DNA from: a virus
Length of the DNA stretch: 31,638 bases
IMG/VR virus record: IMGVR_UViG_3300042879_001323
Span: 1 to 31,638 of that record
Strand: one strand, 5' to 3'
Shown here: in pieces, positions 15,242 to 20,914 of the stretch
How positions within the stretch are numbered: the first letter of the stretch is position 1
How the letters are laid out: each line of letters starts with the position of its first letter
Notes under the pieces: generated by a model
Databases searched by the model: none
What the model was told of the DNA's origin: nothing
What the model saw: the letters and a program-made list of their open reading frames with translations, nothing else
Made by a program: the position numbers and the translations under genes

Positions 15242-15570
15242 TGGCAAATATATATAAAAATGCATTTTATGATCCAGCGAATGCGAATGTAATTAGCATT
15301 TATACTACGCCAAGTGATAGTAGAGCTATTATACAAAACATTCAGGTTGTAAACGAAACTGGGAGCAGAACTGTTCAGTTCTTTGTAACTGACGCAAGTG
15401 CCAATACGACTTATATCGTGGCTCATGGATCAATAACTGGACCTACGACTTGTAATTTTGCAAAAGGACCTATTATTCTTGAAGAGAATGATATACTTAA
15501 AGCTCAAGTGAGTTCTACAAGTAACATATCTGCAATCATATCTTTACTTGAAATAAATAGGAACGAATAA
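15241..15570 (+). CDS. Virion-associated small beta protein, 109 aa
   Basis: Its ATG shares one base with the upstream stop. The sequence (YTTPSDSRAIIQNIQVVNETGSRTVQFFVTDAS..TYIVAHGSI) reads as a beta sandwich, ending in ILKAQVSSTSNISAIISLLEI. Small proteins of this type accompany fibre or spike genes in marine phages. Binding to the preceding protein is inference. The transcription unit appears to end after it, since a new promoter follows. Confidence 0.6.
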   Translation: MANIYKNAFYDPANANVISIYTTPSDSRAIIQNIQVVNETGSRTVQFFVTDASANTTYIVAHGSITGPTTCNFAKGPIILEENDILKAQVSSTSNISAIISLLEINRNE

Positions 15571-15577
15571 AGATACT

Positions 15578-15606
15578 TGTAATTCCTTAATAAAAACTAA
15601 TATAAT
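15578..15606 (+). promoter_or_regulatory. Sigma70-like promoter, TTGTAA-17-TATAAT
   Basis: TTGTAA at 15578-15583 and a consensus TATAAT at 15601-15606 are separated by 17 bp. Transcription would start near 15613 and read the 23-residue membrane peptide. The spacing and -10 match are exact, which is notable even in AT-rich DNA. Confidence 0.55.
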
Positions 15607-15638
15607 AAGTAAATATTAAATAATTTAAGGATTTTCCA

Positions 15639-15710
15639 TTGATTTACTTTTTTCGTGAATTTATATACCTAGGATTGATTATATTGCTATTATTTCTTAT
15701 TGCTCTCTAA
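15639..15710 (+). CDS. 23-residue membrane micropeptide (TTG start), copy 1
   Basis: A TTG at 15639, with TAAGG 8 nt upstream, opens 23 codons. The peptide starts MIYFFRE and continues as one hydrophobic span ending LLLFLIAL. It is the same length as the peptide at 19060 and identical at 14 of 23 positions by my alignment, including MIYFFR and the LLFLI core. Two independent occurrences of the same peptide are the evidence that it is translated. Function unknown; small phage membrane peptides may be holins, toxin-like or modulators of host membrane proteins. Confidence 0.55.
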   Translation: MIYFFREFIYLGLIILLLFLIAL

Positions 15711-15773
15711 TTGTGAGTTTTACTATAGTGGAATTTTAAAAATAATTTTATAAAATATTTTTTTAGAAAAATA

Positions 15774-15930
15774 GCCAATACCAATACCTTTTCACTACTA
15801 TCAGCGAATACCAATGATTCTAGTGGTATTGGCACACTTTTTAGAGCCAATACCGCCAATACCTTTCCTTTAATACCAATGATTCTAGTCATTGAACTTA
15901 CATATGCAGCCAATACCTTCCCGAGGCTGC
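15774..15930. repeat. Cluster of GCCAATACC repeats with an inverted copy and an 18-bp direct repeat
   Basis: GCCAATACC occurs at 15774, 15846, 15855 and 15909, with the variants CCAATACC (15781) and GCGAATACC (15804) and an inverted copy GGTATTGGC at 15825-15833. AATACCAATGATTCTAGT is repeated exactly at 15807-15824 and 15872-15889. The cluster ends in a small hairpin, GCAGCC (15906-15911) with GGCTGC (15925-15930). It is noticeably richer in G+C than its flanks and follows an AT-rich stretch. Iteron-type replication origin or a regulator-binding array are the leading readings. Confidence 0.75.
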
Positions 15931-16006
15931 TCGCAAGGCTAATTTTGAAATGTTAATATTATATTTAATATTTCTCTATAGTAGAAATGATAATTAGGAT
16001 ATTTTA

Positions 16007-16035
16007 TTGTTTTAGTATATTATCGGTTGTATAAT
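16007..16035 (+). promoter_or_regulatory. Sigma70-like promoter, TTGTTT-17-TATAAT
   Basis: TTGTTT (16007-16012) and TATAAT (16030-16035) are 17 bp apart, upstream of the gene at 16075, whose ribosome binding site AGAAAGGTAG lies close by. With the hairpin at 16480 this defines a short single-gene unit. Confidence 0.6.
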
Positions 16036-16074
16036 ATATTCGTAATTAAACAATAAATAGAAAGGTAGAAAGCT

Positions 16075-16431
16075 ATGCTTAATGTAGCACAAAAGCCAAA
16101 GATAACGCCAAAAACTGAAACTAAACCAGTTGTGGCTAAACCTAAAGCTAGAAAAGTTATGGACCCTAAAGATTTTAAGGGTACATATAAATACGACAGA
16201 GATGCTAAGATACAAGTTGTTGTAGCTAAGAACCCTAAAAGAGAAGGTTCTGCTGGTTACAAAAGATTTGGTCTATATAAAACAGGTATGTCTATCAGAG
16301 ATTTCTTACAAGCAGGTGGTAAGACAATCGATTTAGATTGGGATAGAGAAAGAGGTTTTATAGCAACTGAAGATAAAGATAAGGCAACTTCTGCAGCTAA
16401 ATCTCAGAAATCAACTTATACTTTAAAATAG
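16075..16431 (+). CDS. Conserved basic phage protein, 118 aa, own promoter and terminator
   Basis: The N-terminus is low complexity, rich in Lys, Pro and Thr (residues 5-35), followed by a compact domain: YKYDRDAKIQVVVAKNPKREGSAGYKRFGLY, then GMSIRDFLQAGGKTIDLDWDRERGFIA. The protein is strongly basic. The NPKREGSAG..RF core looks conserved in phages I have seen, but no function is known to me; nucleic-acid binding is plausible. It has a consensus promoter, a strong ribosome binding site (AGAAAGGTAG) and a downstream hairpin terminator, so it may be expressed independently of the structural genes. Confidence 0.65.
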   Translation: MLNVAQKPKITPKTETKPVVAKPKARKVMDPKDFKGTYKYDRDAKIQVVVAKNPKREGSAGYKRFGLYKTGMSIRDFLQAGGKTIDLDWDRERGFIATEDKDKATSAAKSQKSTYTLK

Positions 16432-16479
16432 TTGTATTATATTGATATTTTATTAATTAAATTAATAAAGTAGTCATTT

Positions 16480-16513
16480 GATAGGCGAGTTAATTTTTAG
16501 ATACTCGCCTATC
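16480..16513 (+). terminator. Hairpin terminator, 11-bp stem
   Basis: GATAGGCGAGT (16480-16490) pairs exactly with ACTCGCCTATC (16503-16513) around a 12-nt loop and is followed by TTTAATTTAA. It lies 48 bp after the stop at 16431. The T-run is interrupted, so termination strength is uncertain. Confidence 0.7.
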
Positions 16514-16541
16514 TTTAATTTAAACAAAAAGTGAGAAATAT

Positions 16542-16838
16542 ATGTCAGAAGAAAAAAAATATGCAGATTTTCCATCTTATTTATCTGATAAAATAATGAG
16601 AGGAGTTGCTTTTATTTATAATTTTAATATGAAAAATGATAACGATTTACAAAAATTAAATGATGGTGTTAAACTTAGATTGGAATTTTTAGAAGAAAAA
16701 GAAGGTTACACTCGTAAAGAACTTAGGTACATATTGCTTTTATTAGCTCTTCCAGAAGTTGATGAAATATTAAGAAAATCAGATATATTGGAAAAAGCTT
16801 TTGCTGAATTTACAATTAAAAGATATAATATCCATTAA
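16542..16838 (+). CDS. Hypothetical helical protein, 98 aa
   Basis: Unrecognised soluble protein that is nearly all helix by composition (KLNDGVKLRLEFLEEKEGY; ILLLLALPEVDEILRK). The ATG at 16542 comes 28 nt after the hairpin, with only a weak GTGAGAA upstream. It is probably transcribed by readthrough or its own unseen promoter. Confidence 0.5.
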   Translation: MSEEKKYADFPSYLSDKIMRGVAFIYNFNMKNDNDLQKLNDGVKLRLEFLEEKEGYTRKELRYILLLLALPEVDEILRKSDILEKAFAEFTIKRYNIH

Positions 16839-16849
16839 TTAATATTTTA

Positions 16850-16877
16850 TTGTATTTAGTTAAAAATTTTTTATTAT
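16850..16877 (+). promoter_or_regulatory. Possible sigma70-like promoter, TTGTAT-16-TATTAT
   Basis: TTGTAT (16850-16855) and TATTAT (16872-16877) lie in the 68-bp gap before the gene at 16907. In DNA this AT-rich such a match has a real chance of being accidental. Confidence 0.35.
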
Positions 16878-16906
16878 TTTAAAATTAAAAGAAAGCGAGA
16901 AAAAAT

Positions 16907-17152
16907 ATGACTATGATAACTTTTAATAATCAAGAAGAAAGAATGAACTTTCAGATTATTATGTGCTTACAAATGCTTAAATCAGAAGTAGAAACTGGTC
17001 ACATTATGTGTAGTCCAAGTAAAGGTTCTACTGTTAGAACTTTAGCAAGATATTTTCCAGGTCTTAAAAGAACTAAAAAAGGTGCTTACAAACAATTAGT
17101 AGATGCTGGTATTTATAAACAATTAGAAGAAAACAATGTTAATAATACTTAG
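16907..17152 (+). CDS. Hypothetical protein, 81 aa
   Basis: Unrecognised; the stretch TVRTLARYFPGLKRTKKGAYKQLVDAGIYKQLEE looks like a small helical, DNA-binding-like domain. The N-terminus MTMITFNNQEERMNFQIIM is helical. An internal ATG sits at 16913. Its end overlaps the next micro-gene by 17 bp. Confidence 0.5.
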   Translation: MTMITFNNQEERMNFQIIMCLQMLKSEVETGHIMCSPSKGSTVRTLARYFPGLKRTKKGAYKQLVDAGIYKQLEENNVNNT

Positions 17153-17279
17153 TGGATTAATAATTACAGGAATTCTTATTGCTTTTTCTCTCTCTCGTGG
17201 CAATAGAGAATATAGTAATTGGCGTAATGAACAGTTACGCCAATCTATTATAAGGAGTAAAAAATATGACAGAAGCTAA
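17136..17279 (+). CDS. Membrane micro-protein, 47 aa
   Basis: Starts inside the upstream gene. The N-terminal 18 residues (LIILSGLIITGILIAFSL) are one membrane span, followed by a basic polar tail (SRGNREYSNWRNEQLRQ). It overlaps the next gene by 14 bp and contains the hairpin at 17218-17244. The topology would place the basic tail in the cytoplasm. Role unknown. Confidence 0.5.
   Translation: MLIILSGLIITGILIAFSLSRGNREYSNWRNEQLRQSIIRSKKYDRS
17218..17244 (+). promoter_or_regulatory. 10-bp stem-loop before ribosome binding site of next gene
   Basis: ATTGGCGTAA (17218-17227) pairs with TTACGCCAAT (17235-17244) around TGAACAG. The AAGGAG for the gene at 17266 begins 8 nt later. The stem is within the membrane micro-gene's coding sequence, so it may couple or gate translation of the next gene. 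Confidence 0.5.
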
Positions 17280-17436
17280 AATTTGTTGTATTTGCGGAGA
17301 AAAATTTATTGGTTGGGGTAATAACCCTTATCCAGTAAAAAAAGAAGGTGAATGCTGTAAACCTTGCGATGACAATGTGGTCGTGCCTGCAAGAATTGAT
17401 TATATTTATGGAGATAAAAAAAATGAGCTTAACTAA
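17266..17436 (+). CDS. Cysteine-rich zinc-ribbon-like micro-protein, 56 aa
   Basis: Two cysteine pairs, CCICGEKF (7-14) and CCKPCD (30-35), make a plausible zinc knuckle. AAGGAG at the expected distance supports the start. The remainder is short and polar (ARIDYIYGDKKNELN). Such tiny zinc proteins are common among phage early genes as host-protein inhibitors or single-strand binders; this is not shown here. Confidence 0.55.
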   Translation: MTEAKICCICGEKFIGWGNNPYPVKKEGECCKPCDDNVVVPARIDYIYGDKKNELN

Positions 17437-17605
17437 ACAACATTTTGAAGATTTAGCACAAGTAATTGGAGATACTGATACTTATGAAGAATTAGTTTTT
17501 CAATTAAAAGGTTTTTGTAAAAGATATAATACCAATTTTAATGTAGTTAAATTTAATAACTACATCATTAAAATTAAAAATTTAAAAGAGGTTAAAAATG
17601 CCTGA
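17423..17605 (+). CDS. Hypothetical protein, 60 aa
   Basis: I take ATG 17423 (after GGAGATAAAA) rather than the earlier in-frame ATG at 17348, which would run through the zinc-protein gene. Product: MSLTKQHFEDLAQVIG..., helical N-terminus then beta-like FNVVKFNNYIIKI. Unrecognised, although the LTKQHFEDLA opening is of a kind I have seen in other phage small proteins. Confidence 0.52.
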   Translation: MSLTKQHFEDLAQVIGDTDTYEELVFQLKGFCKRYNTNFNVVKFNNYIIKIKNLKEVKNA

Positions 17606-17780
17606 AACTATTAATTTTAAAGATTTTATTGAGGAAATATATAAAAAACCATACGATCAAGTTCCTATAGAAGAAATTAAAAGACATGCAAGAGAAGTCT
17701 TTTGTTTTGGTTTTTCTAAAGAAGATTTAAGTGATGATGGTTCTGATTTAGAAAAAATAAAAGACATAATGAGTAGTTAA
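17598..17780 (+). CDS. Hypothetical acidic protein, 60 aa
   Basis: Helical and acidic (FIEEIYKKPYDQVPIEEIKRHAREVF, then DLSDDGSDLEKIKD). It overlaps the previous gene by 8 bp with AAGAGG upstream. Unrecognised. Confidence 0.5.
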   Translation: MPETINFKDFIEEIYKKPYDQVPIEEIKRHAREVFCFGFSKEDLSDDGSDLEKIKDIMSS

Positions 17781-17848
17781 TATTGTATTAGATTGTATTT
17801 TTATTCTTATACTAAAATTATAAACTAAATATAAAAAGGAGAGAAACT

Positions 17849-18094
17849 ATGAAAATGAAGTTAGCTTATAATATAGGTCTATATCGTGGTCATGCAATAG
17901 ATAAAACTATTGATGGCTATGTTATCTTTGAAGATGATAAAGTTGTATACTATACTGAAACTAATATGGACGATGTAGCTATTCGTTATCGTGCTATGGA
18001 GGTTATAGATAGAATGCATCGTGAAAGACGTAAAGAAATTGACGCAAGTATTCAACGTGTAGACGCACAGGTATATAGACATGACAACTACTAA
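17849..18094 (+). CDS. Hypothetical protein, 81 aa
   Basis: Strong ribosome binding site (AAAAAGGAGAG). The beta-like N-terminus IGLYRGHAIDKTIDGYVIFEDDKVVYYTETN leads into a basic helix (YRAMEVIDRMHRERRKEID). It probably has its own promoter in the 68-bp gap (TTGTAT and TATACT elements occur, spacing not ideal). No family recognised. It overlaps the next gene by 14 bp. Confidence 0.52.
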   Translation: MKMKLAYNIGLYRGHAIDKTIDGYVIFEDDKVVYYTETNMDDVAIRYRAMEVIDRMHRERRKEIDASIQRVDAQVYRHDNY

Positions 18095-18353
18095 TTTTTG
18101 GAAAATAGCTATCTATTCTATTGATAGAGTAGAAGGAGGACAAGAAGAAGGTGGCTGGTATTTTACTGCAGGAGAGAGAGTAAAAGAAGGTAAAACTTTG
18201 TTTAAAGATCCTAGAAAAGCTAATCGTGCTTGTGCTTTATTTAATAAATTGTATGGTAAAAAAATAACTTCTTGTAACCAAGGTCTTGAAGCAAATTACT
18301 ATTATAGAGGAACACCAGAGTATTTCCCTAAATACCCACCTTCATATTCTTAA
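18081..18353 (+). CDS. Hypothetical protein, 90 aa
   Basis: Unrecognised soluble protein with many Gly and aromatic residues (GGQEEGGWYFTAGERV; ANYYYRGTPEYFPKYPP). A helix RKANRACALFNKLYG is in the middle. It overlaps the upstream gene by 14 bp and is followed by the small terminase after 36 bp. Confidence 0.5.
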   Translation: MTTTNFWKIAIYSIDRVEGGQEEGGWYFTAGERVKEGKTLFKDPRKANRACALFNKLYGKKITSCNQGLEANYYYRGTPEYFPKYPPSYS

Positions 18354-18389
18354 TAGACAATAAAAAATTAATCGCTATATTGGATAAAT

Positions 18390-18998
18390 ATGGCGATAAG
18401 TTTAGACCTAATCAATCAAACAAACGAAGCTACTTTATCGGATCTTGAAAAAAAGTTCTGTGAGGGTATAGCAGCAGGAAAAGGTAAGAGAGAAGCGGCT
18501 ATTGAAGCAGGATATAGTCCTACATCAGCACACGTACAAGCTGCACGCAACTTAAAGAAAGATAAAATTATACAGTATATTGACCGACTGCGCACGGACG
18601 TGAGGCGCTTGACGAATGAATCTGTGTCAAAAGAGGTTGAAAGACTTGACTTGTTGATCAAGGATGCTTTAAAAGATAGTCAATACTCCGCAGCAGTCAA
18701 TGCGATAAGGTTAAAAGCTCAGCTACTAGGGTTCTTGGTTGAGAAGAAAGAAATTAAAACAAATAGTCTTGACGCAATGAACGAAGAAGAATTGACTCAG
18801 TACTTGACCCAAATCCGCGTGGATCACGGGTTGTTGATTGATGATGCAGGCGCCATGATGCTAGGTGATAAGGTTGATGATATTGAGCCGCAACAACAAG
18901 CCGCAACCGTCCTTACGGATCCGCAGGGATCCTTGACACAAGTGCACCGAACGGATCATCAGGGATCCGAATTATTAAAAAAAATAGCAATTGATTAA
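18390..18998 (+). CDS. terS: Terminase small subunit
   Basis: Residues 17-65 (LSDLEKKFCEGIAAGKGKREAAIEAGYSPTSAHVQAARNLKKDKIIQYI) match the Terminase_2 DNA-binding domain: an opening helix, a helix-turn-helix around AAIEAGYS, and a coiled-coil linker afterwards. TerS recognises the packaging site on phage DNA and activates the large subunit. The N-terminal ten residues are not conserved. The last 50 residues are polar with a TDPQGS/TDHQGS repeat coded by GC-richer DNA. Large terminase is 2.7 kb downstream, which is a looser arrangement than usual. Gene composition is higher in G+C than its neighbours. Confidence 0.85.
   Translation: MAISLDLINQTNEATLSDLEKKFCEGIAAGKGKREAAIEAGYSPTSAHVQAARNLKKDKIIQYIDRLRTDVRRLTNESVSKEVERLDLLIKDALKDSQYSAAVNAIRLKAQLLGFLVEKKEIKTNSLDAMNEEELTQYLTQIRVDHGLLIDDAGAMMLGDKVDDIEPQQQAATVLTDPQGSLTQVHRTDHQGSELLKKIAID
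18915..18968. repeat. 18-bp imperfect direct repeat with GGATCC core in terS 3' end
   Basis: ACGGATCCGCAGGGATCC (18915-18932) and ACGGATCATCAGGGATCC (18951-18968) differ at two positions and encode TDPQGS and TDHQGS. They stand out as GC-rich in an AT-rich genome, and phages often carry their packaging start in or near terS. Confidence 0.6.
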
Positions 18999-19059
18999 TT
19001 ATTAAGTATTAAATTGATCGAATAAGAATAATTAATTATTAATTAAACTAATTATTAAA

Positions 19060-19131
19060 ATGATATATTTCTTTAGGCATATTATAAGCATAGCTTTTAT
19101 TATATTTCTATTATTTCTTATAAGTGTTTAA
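19060..19131 (+). CDS. 23-residue membrane micropeptide, copy 2
   Basis: An ATG at 19060 opens MIYFFRH... and ends FLLFLISV, 23 residues, one hydrophobic span after a short aromatic/basic start. It matches the peptide at 15639 at 14 of 23 positions, with identical length and the same MIYFFR opening. I see no Shine-Dalgarno for this copy. The peptide's conservation within one genome suggests function, but none can be assigned. Confidence 0.5.
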   Translation: MIYFFRHIISIAFIIFLLFLISV

Positions 19132-19303
19132 ATACTACTTATAGGCGAATAGAACAAAAGTAGTACAATGTTAAAGCATTTTTATCTCCTTAATAGTGTT
19201 TTTATTGTTCTAATTTGTAATTACATATATATAAATAAATCAATCTATTAATTTATATCTAATAATAATTATTAGAGTTAATAGATCAGAAAGAGAGAAA
19301 AAA
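19132..19303. other. 172-bp gap with inverted repeats
   Basis: TACTACTT (19133-19140) pairs with AAGTAGTA (19158-19165), and TAGAACAA (19150-19157) with TTGTTCTA (19205-19212); the two stems would compete. No gene or clear promoter recognised. An untranslated leader or a small RNA is possible. Confidence 0.4.
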
Positions 19304-19699
19304 ATGAAAGTAGAAAAAAAATCAATCGTAGAAAATAAAGTTGCATTATCTTTAAGAGAGAAATCAACTAAAAAAATTCTCTTCAGATTGGTAAATACAA
19401 AGAGAGCAAAATCAAAAGCATTTTCCATTTACGAAAATGCAAAATTCTCAACAACTATCGATAAAGCTTTCAATAGTCAATATCGTAAAGTGGATATCGA
19501 TTATGATACTACTAGCAACAATAGATTTAAAAAATGTAATTTATTAGTTGATGATAGTTTATTTTTAGATGTTAAGAAAAAATCTTTGTACTTAGATTTA
19601 TTAAACTCAAATAAAGAGTTTATTAAAAATAACAAAGTATCACCTGAGATTATCGACAATCAAAAATACTTCGAAAATCTTATCAGCAATTTAAAATAA
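19304..19699 (+). CDS. Hypothetical basic protein, 131 aa
   Basis: A lysine-rich protein (VEKKSIVENKVALSLREKSTKKILFRLVNTKRAKSKAF) with a helical C-terminal part. No motif recognised. AGAAAGAGAG is 7 nt before the ATG. It has long untranslated flanks and a strong terminator downstream, so like the gene at 16075 it appears to be an isolated single-gene unit. Confidence 0.6.
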   Translation: MKVEKKSIVENKVALSLREKSTKKILFRLVNTKRAKSKAFSIYENAKFSTTIDKAFNSQYRKVDIDYDTTSNNRFKKCNLLVDDSLFLDVKKKSLYLDLLNSNKEFIKNNKVSPEIIDNQKYFENLISNLK

Positions 19700-19710
19700 A
19701 TAATTAAAAT

Positions 19711-19747
19711 AAAAGCGGCAGGGAAATAAATCTCTGCCGCTTTTTTT
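19711..19747 (+). terminator. Strong rho-independent terminator
   Basis: AAAAGCGGCAG (19711-19721) pairs with CTGCCGCTTTT (19734-19744) around a 12-nt loop and is followed by TTT, giving seven T in all. It lies 12 bp after the stop at 19699. This is the best terminator in the window. Confidence 0.88.
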
Positions 19748-19989
19748 ATGCTTGCGGCAAATGATACACGGCTCTTCAGCCTAAATTCAAGAATTAAATA
19801 AAAAGAAAAAATAAATCTAGGATCAGTGATCTATAAAAATCGTATTAAGTTTAAATGAAAATAATTCTATAAAGTTTAAAATCTTTTTGGCGGATTACTA
19901 GATAAAGACTAAGTAAAAGATGATGAATAACCGGTATCCATATAAAAATTTTGTATAAAAATTTTTTGTAAAAAGATACTATCTGTTCA
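19748..19989. other. 242-bp gap before conserved gene; tandem AT repeat
   Basis: Holds no gene that I can support. TATAAAAATTTT occurs twice in tandem (19941-19952 and 19954-19965) 25 bp before the ATG at 19990, with possible -10 elements. A GCGGCAAATGATACACGGCT stretch at about 19755 is GC-richer; I could not fit it to a tRNA. Confidence 0.45.
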
Positions 19990-20628
19990 ATGTCGTATTT
20001 AAATGCTAGTATCCCGCCAATTTATTGTCAAATAAGGAGGGAATATCTATATGATCTCAAACACAATAAAGGAGAAACTGAAGACTGTGTGGTCTTTGGT
20101 ATTGCAAGCATACCAGGTAGGGCTGTACTATTTCATACGTTACTTACAAATGGTGCAATCTTTTGGCGACTACCTATCTCTGCTTTTATTCAAAAAGGAT
20201 TTGAATGCAGCAGAGTTCCGAATCAAAATCTCGTTGATCTTGAATTATGGAATTCATTTAGCTATTATCCTAGTATTAATAGCTTTGATTTTTTAATTGG
20301 ACAAAAATGTAAATATCTTGGGGTAGATAAAAAATTTTATGCTGGTGAATATTTATTTACGATTGACTGGGCTCATCCAGAGCCTAATATTATCGATACT
20401 GAGCATAGTGAAATACCCCAAGAACATAAGTGCGGACATCTTTTGGCACTTGATAACGGTAATTATGCTATTCAGCCTAATAATCGTATTCTTTGGAACG
20501 TGCCTAGCTTTACTACTTCAACACATTGGCCTGACTATAAAGTTCAAACTTCTTACTGGAATGTCGAAAATAAAGATTTTATATCTGAAGATAGCGACAA
20601 GATGTTCTACGAAATAAATAAAAAATAA
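19990..20628 (+). CDS. Conserved phage protein of unknown function, 212 aa
   Basis: The opening SYLNASIPPIYCQIRREYLYD and the sections AVLFHTLLTNGAIFWRLPISAFI, DFLIGQKCKYL, and CGHLLALDNGNYAIQPNNRILWNVPSFT look like a conserved phage family that I have seen upstream of terminases in marine phages, but I know no function. It is a mixed alpha/beta soluble protein with no signal sequence. The start has no Shine-Dalgarno. Other-frame open stretches within it are shadows. Confidence 0.68.
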   Translation: MSYLNASIPPIYCQIRREYLYDLKHNKGETEDCVVFGIASIPGRAVLFHTLLTNGAIFWRLPISAFIQKGFECSRVPNQNLVDLELWNSFSYYPSINSFDFLIGQKCKYLGVDKKFYAGEYLFTIDWAHPEPNIIDTEHSEIPQEHKCGHLLALDNGNYAIQPNNRILWNVPSFTTSTHWPDYKVQTSYWNVENKDFISEDSDKMFYEINKK

Positions 20629-20692
20629 TTTTCTTTTCTTTTATAAATTTATTTGTATAGTGACTGTCTCAAACCATAACAACGAGGCTACT

Positions 20693-20866
20693 ATGGCTAA
20701 AAAGAAAAAATCTTTCGAGAGTATAGTCGAAAGCATAAGAGACAAACAAGCTGAAATAGATGATCTTCTGAACGATTTAGAAGATAAATATAACTCTGAT
20801 ACTGATTCAGGATCCAATGATCAAGACGATTTTGACTCAGACGATGATGATTCTGACGAAGAATAA
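20693..20866 (+). CDS. Small protein with acidic disordered tail, 57 aa
   Basis: I chose ATG 20693 (AACGAGG upstream) over a GTG at 20660. The N-terminus MAKKKKSFESIVESIRDK is basic and helical, then DLEDKY leads into a tail of almost only Asp, Ser and Glu. Such two-faced peptides can be nucleic-acid mimics or assembly helpers. Function unknown. Confidence 0.55.
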   Translation: MAKKKKSFESIVESIRDKQAEIDDLLNDLEDKYNSDTDSGSNDQDDFDSDDDDSDEE

Positions 20867-20881
20867 ATAAACTTTTTTGTT

Positions 20882-20909
20882 TACCCTAGAGTTTATAAGC
20901 TCTAGGGTA
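20882..20909 (+). promoter_or_regulatory. 10-bp stem-loop directly before the GT2 gene start
   Basis: TACCCTAGAG (20882-20891) pairs with CTCTAGGGTA (20900-20909); the ATG at 20915 follows after 5 nt and has no other ribosome binding site. A T-run precedes rather than follows the stem, so it fits translational control better than termination. Confidence 0.55.
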
Positions 20910-20914
20910 TACGA

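Larger units (their letters stand above)
15571..16074. other. 504-bp region without a large gene; promoters, micropeptide and repeats
   Basis: Two sigma70-like promoters (15578-15606, 16007-16035), one 23-codon membrane peptide (15639-15710), an AT-rich stretch (15733-15770), a repeat cluster (15774-15930) and a 43-bp AT-rich run up to the second promoter. I see no tRNA and no convincing gene on the minus strand. Confidence 0.7.

Noticed and set aside
15707-15913. Minus-strand frame across the GCCAATACC repeats
   Set aside because: The repeated VLAVLAL/IGIKG peptide is a by-product of the DNA repeats, and I see no start signal. DNA-level repeat function is more likely.
15711-15990. CTATAGT strings that recall T7-type promoters (about 15723 and 15976)
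   Set aside because: The shared core is only about seven bases, flanks differ, and no phage RNA polymerase gene is visible. Strings like this are common in AT-rich DNA.
19748-19989. Possible tRNA or structured RNA in the gap
   Set aside because: I could not form a cloverleaf or find a T-loop sequence in a suitable frame; only short AT repeats and GC-rich patches are present.
20051-20617. Two hydrophobic + strand open frames (20051-20296, 20339-20617)
   Set aside because: They lie wholly inside the conserved 212-residue gene at 19990, in another frame, with no ribosome site. Hydrophobic character is what shifted AT-rich codons give.
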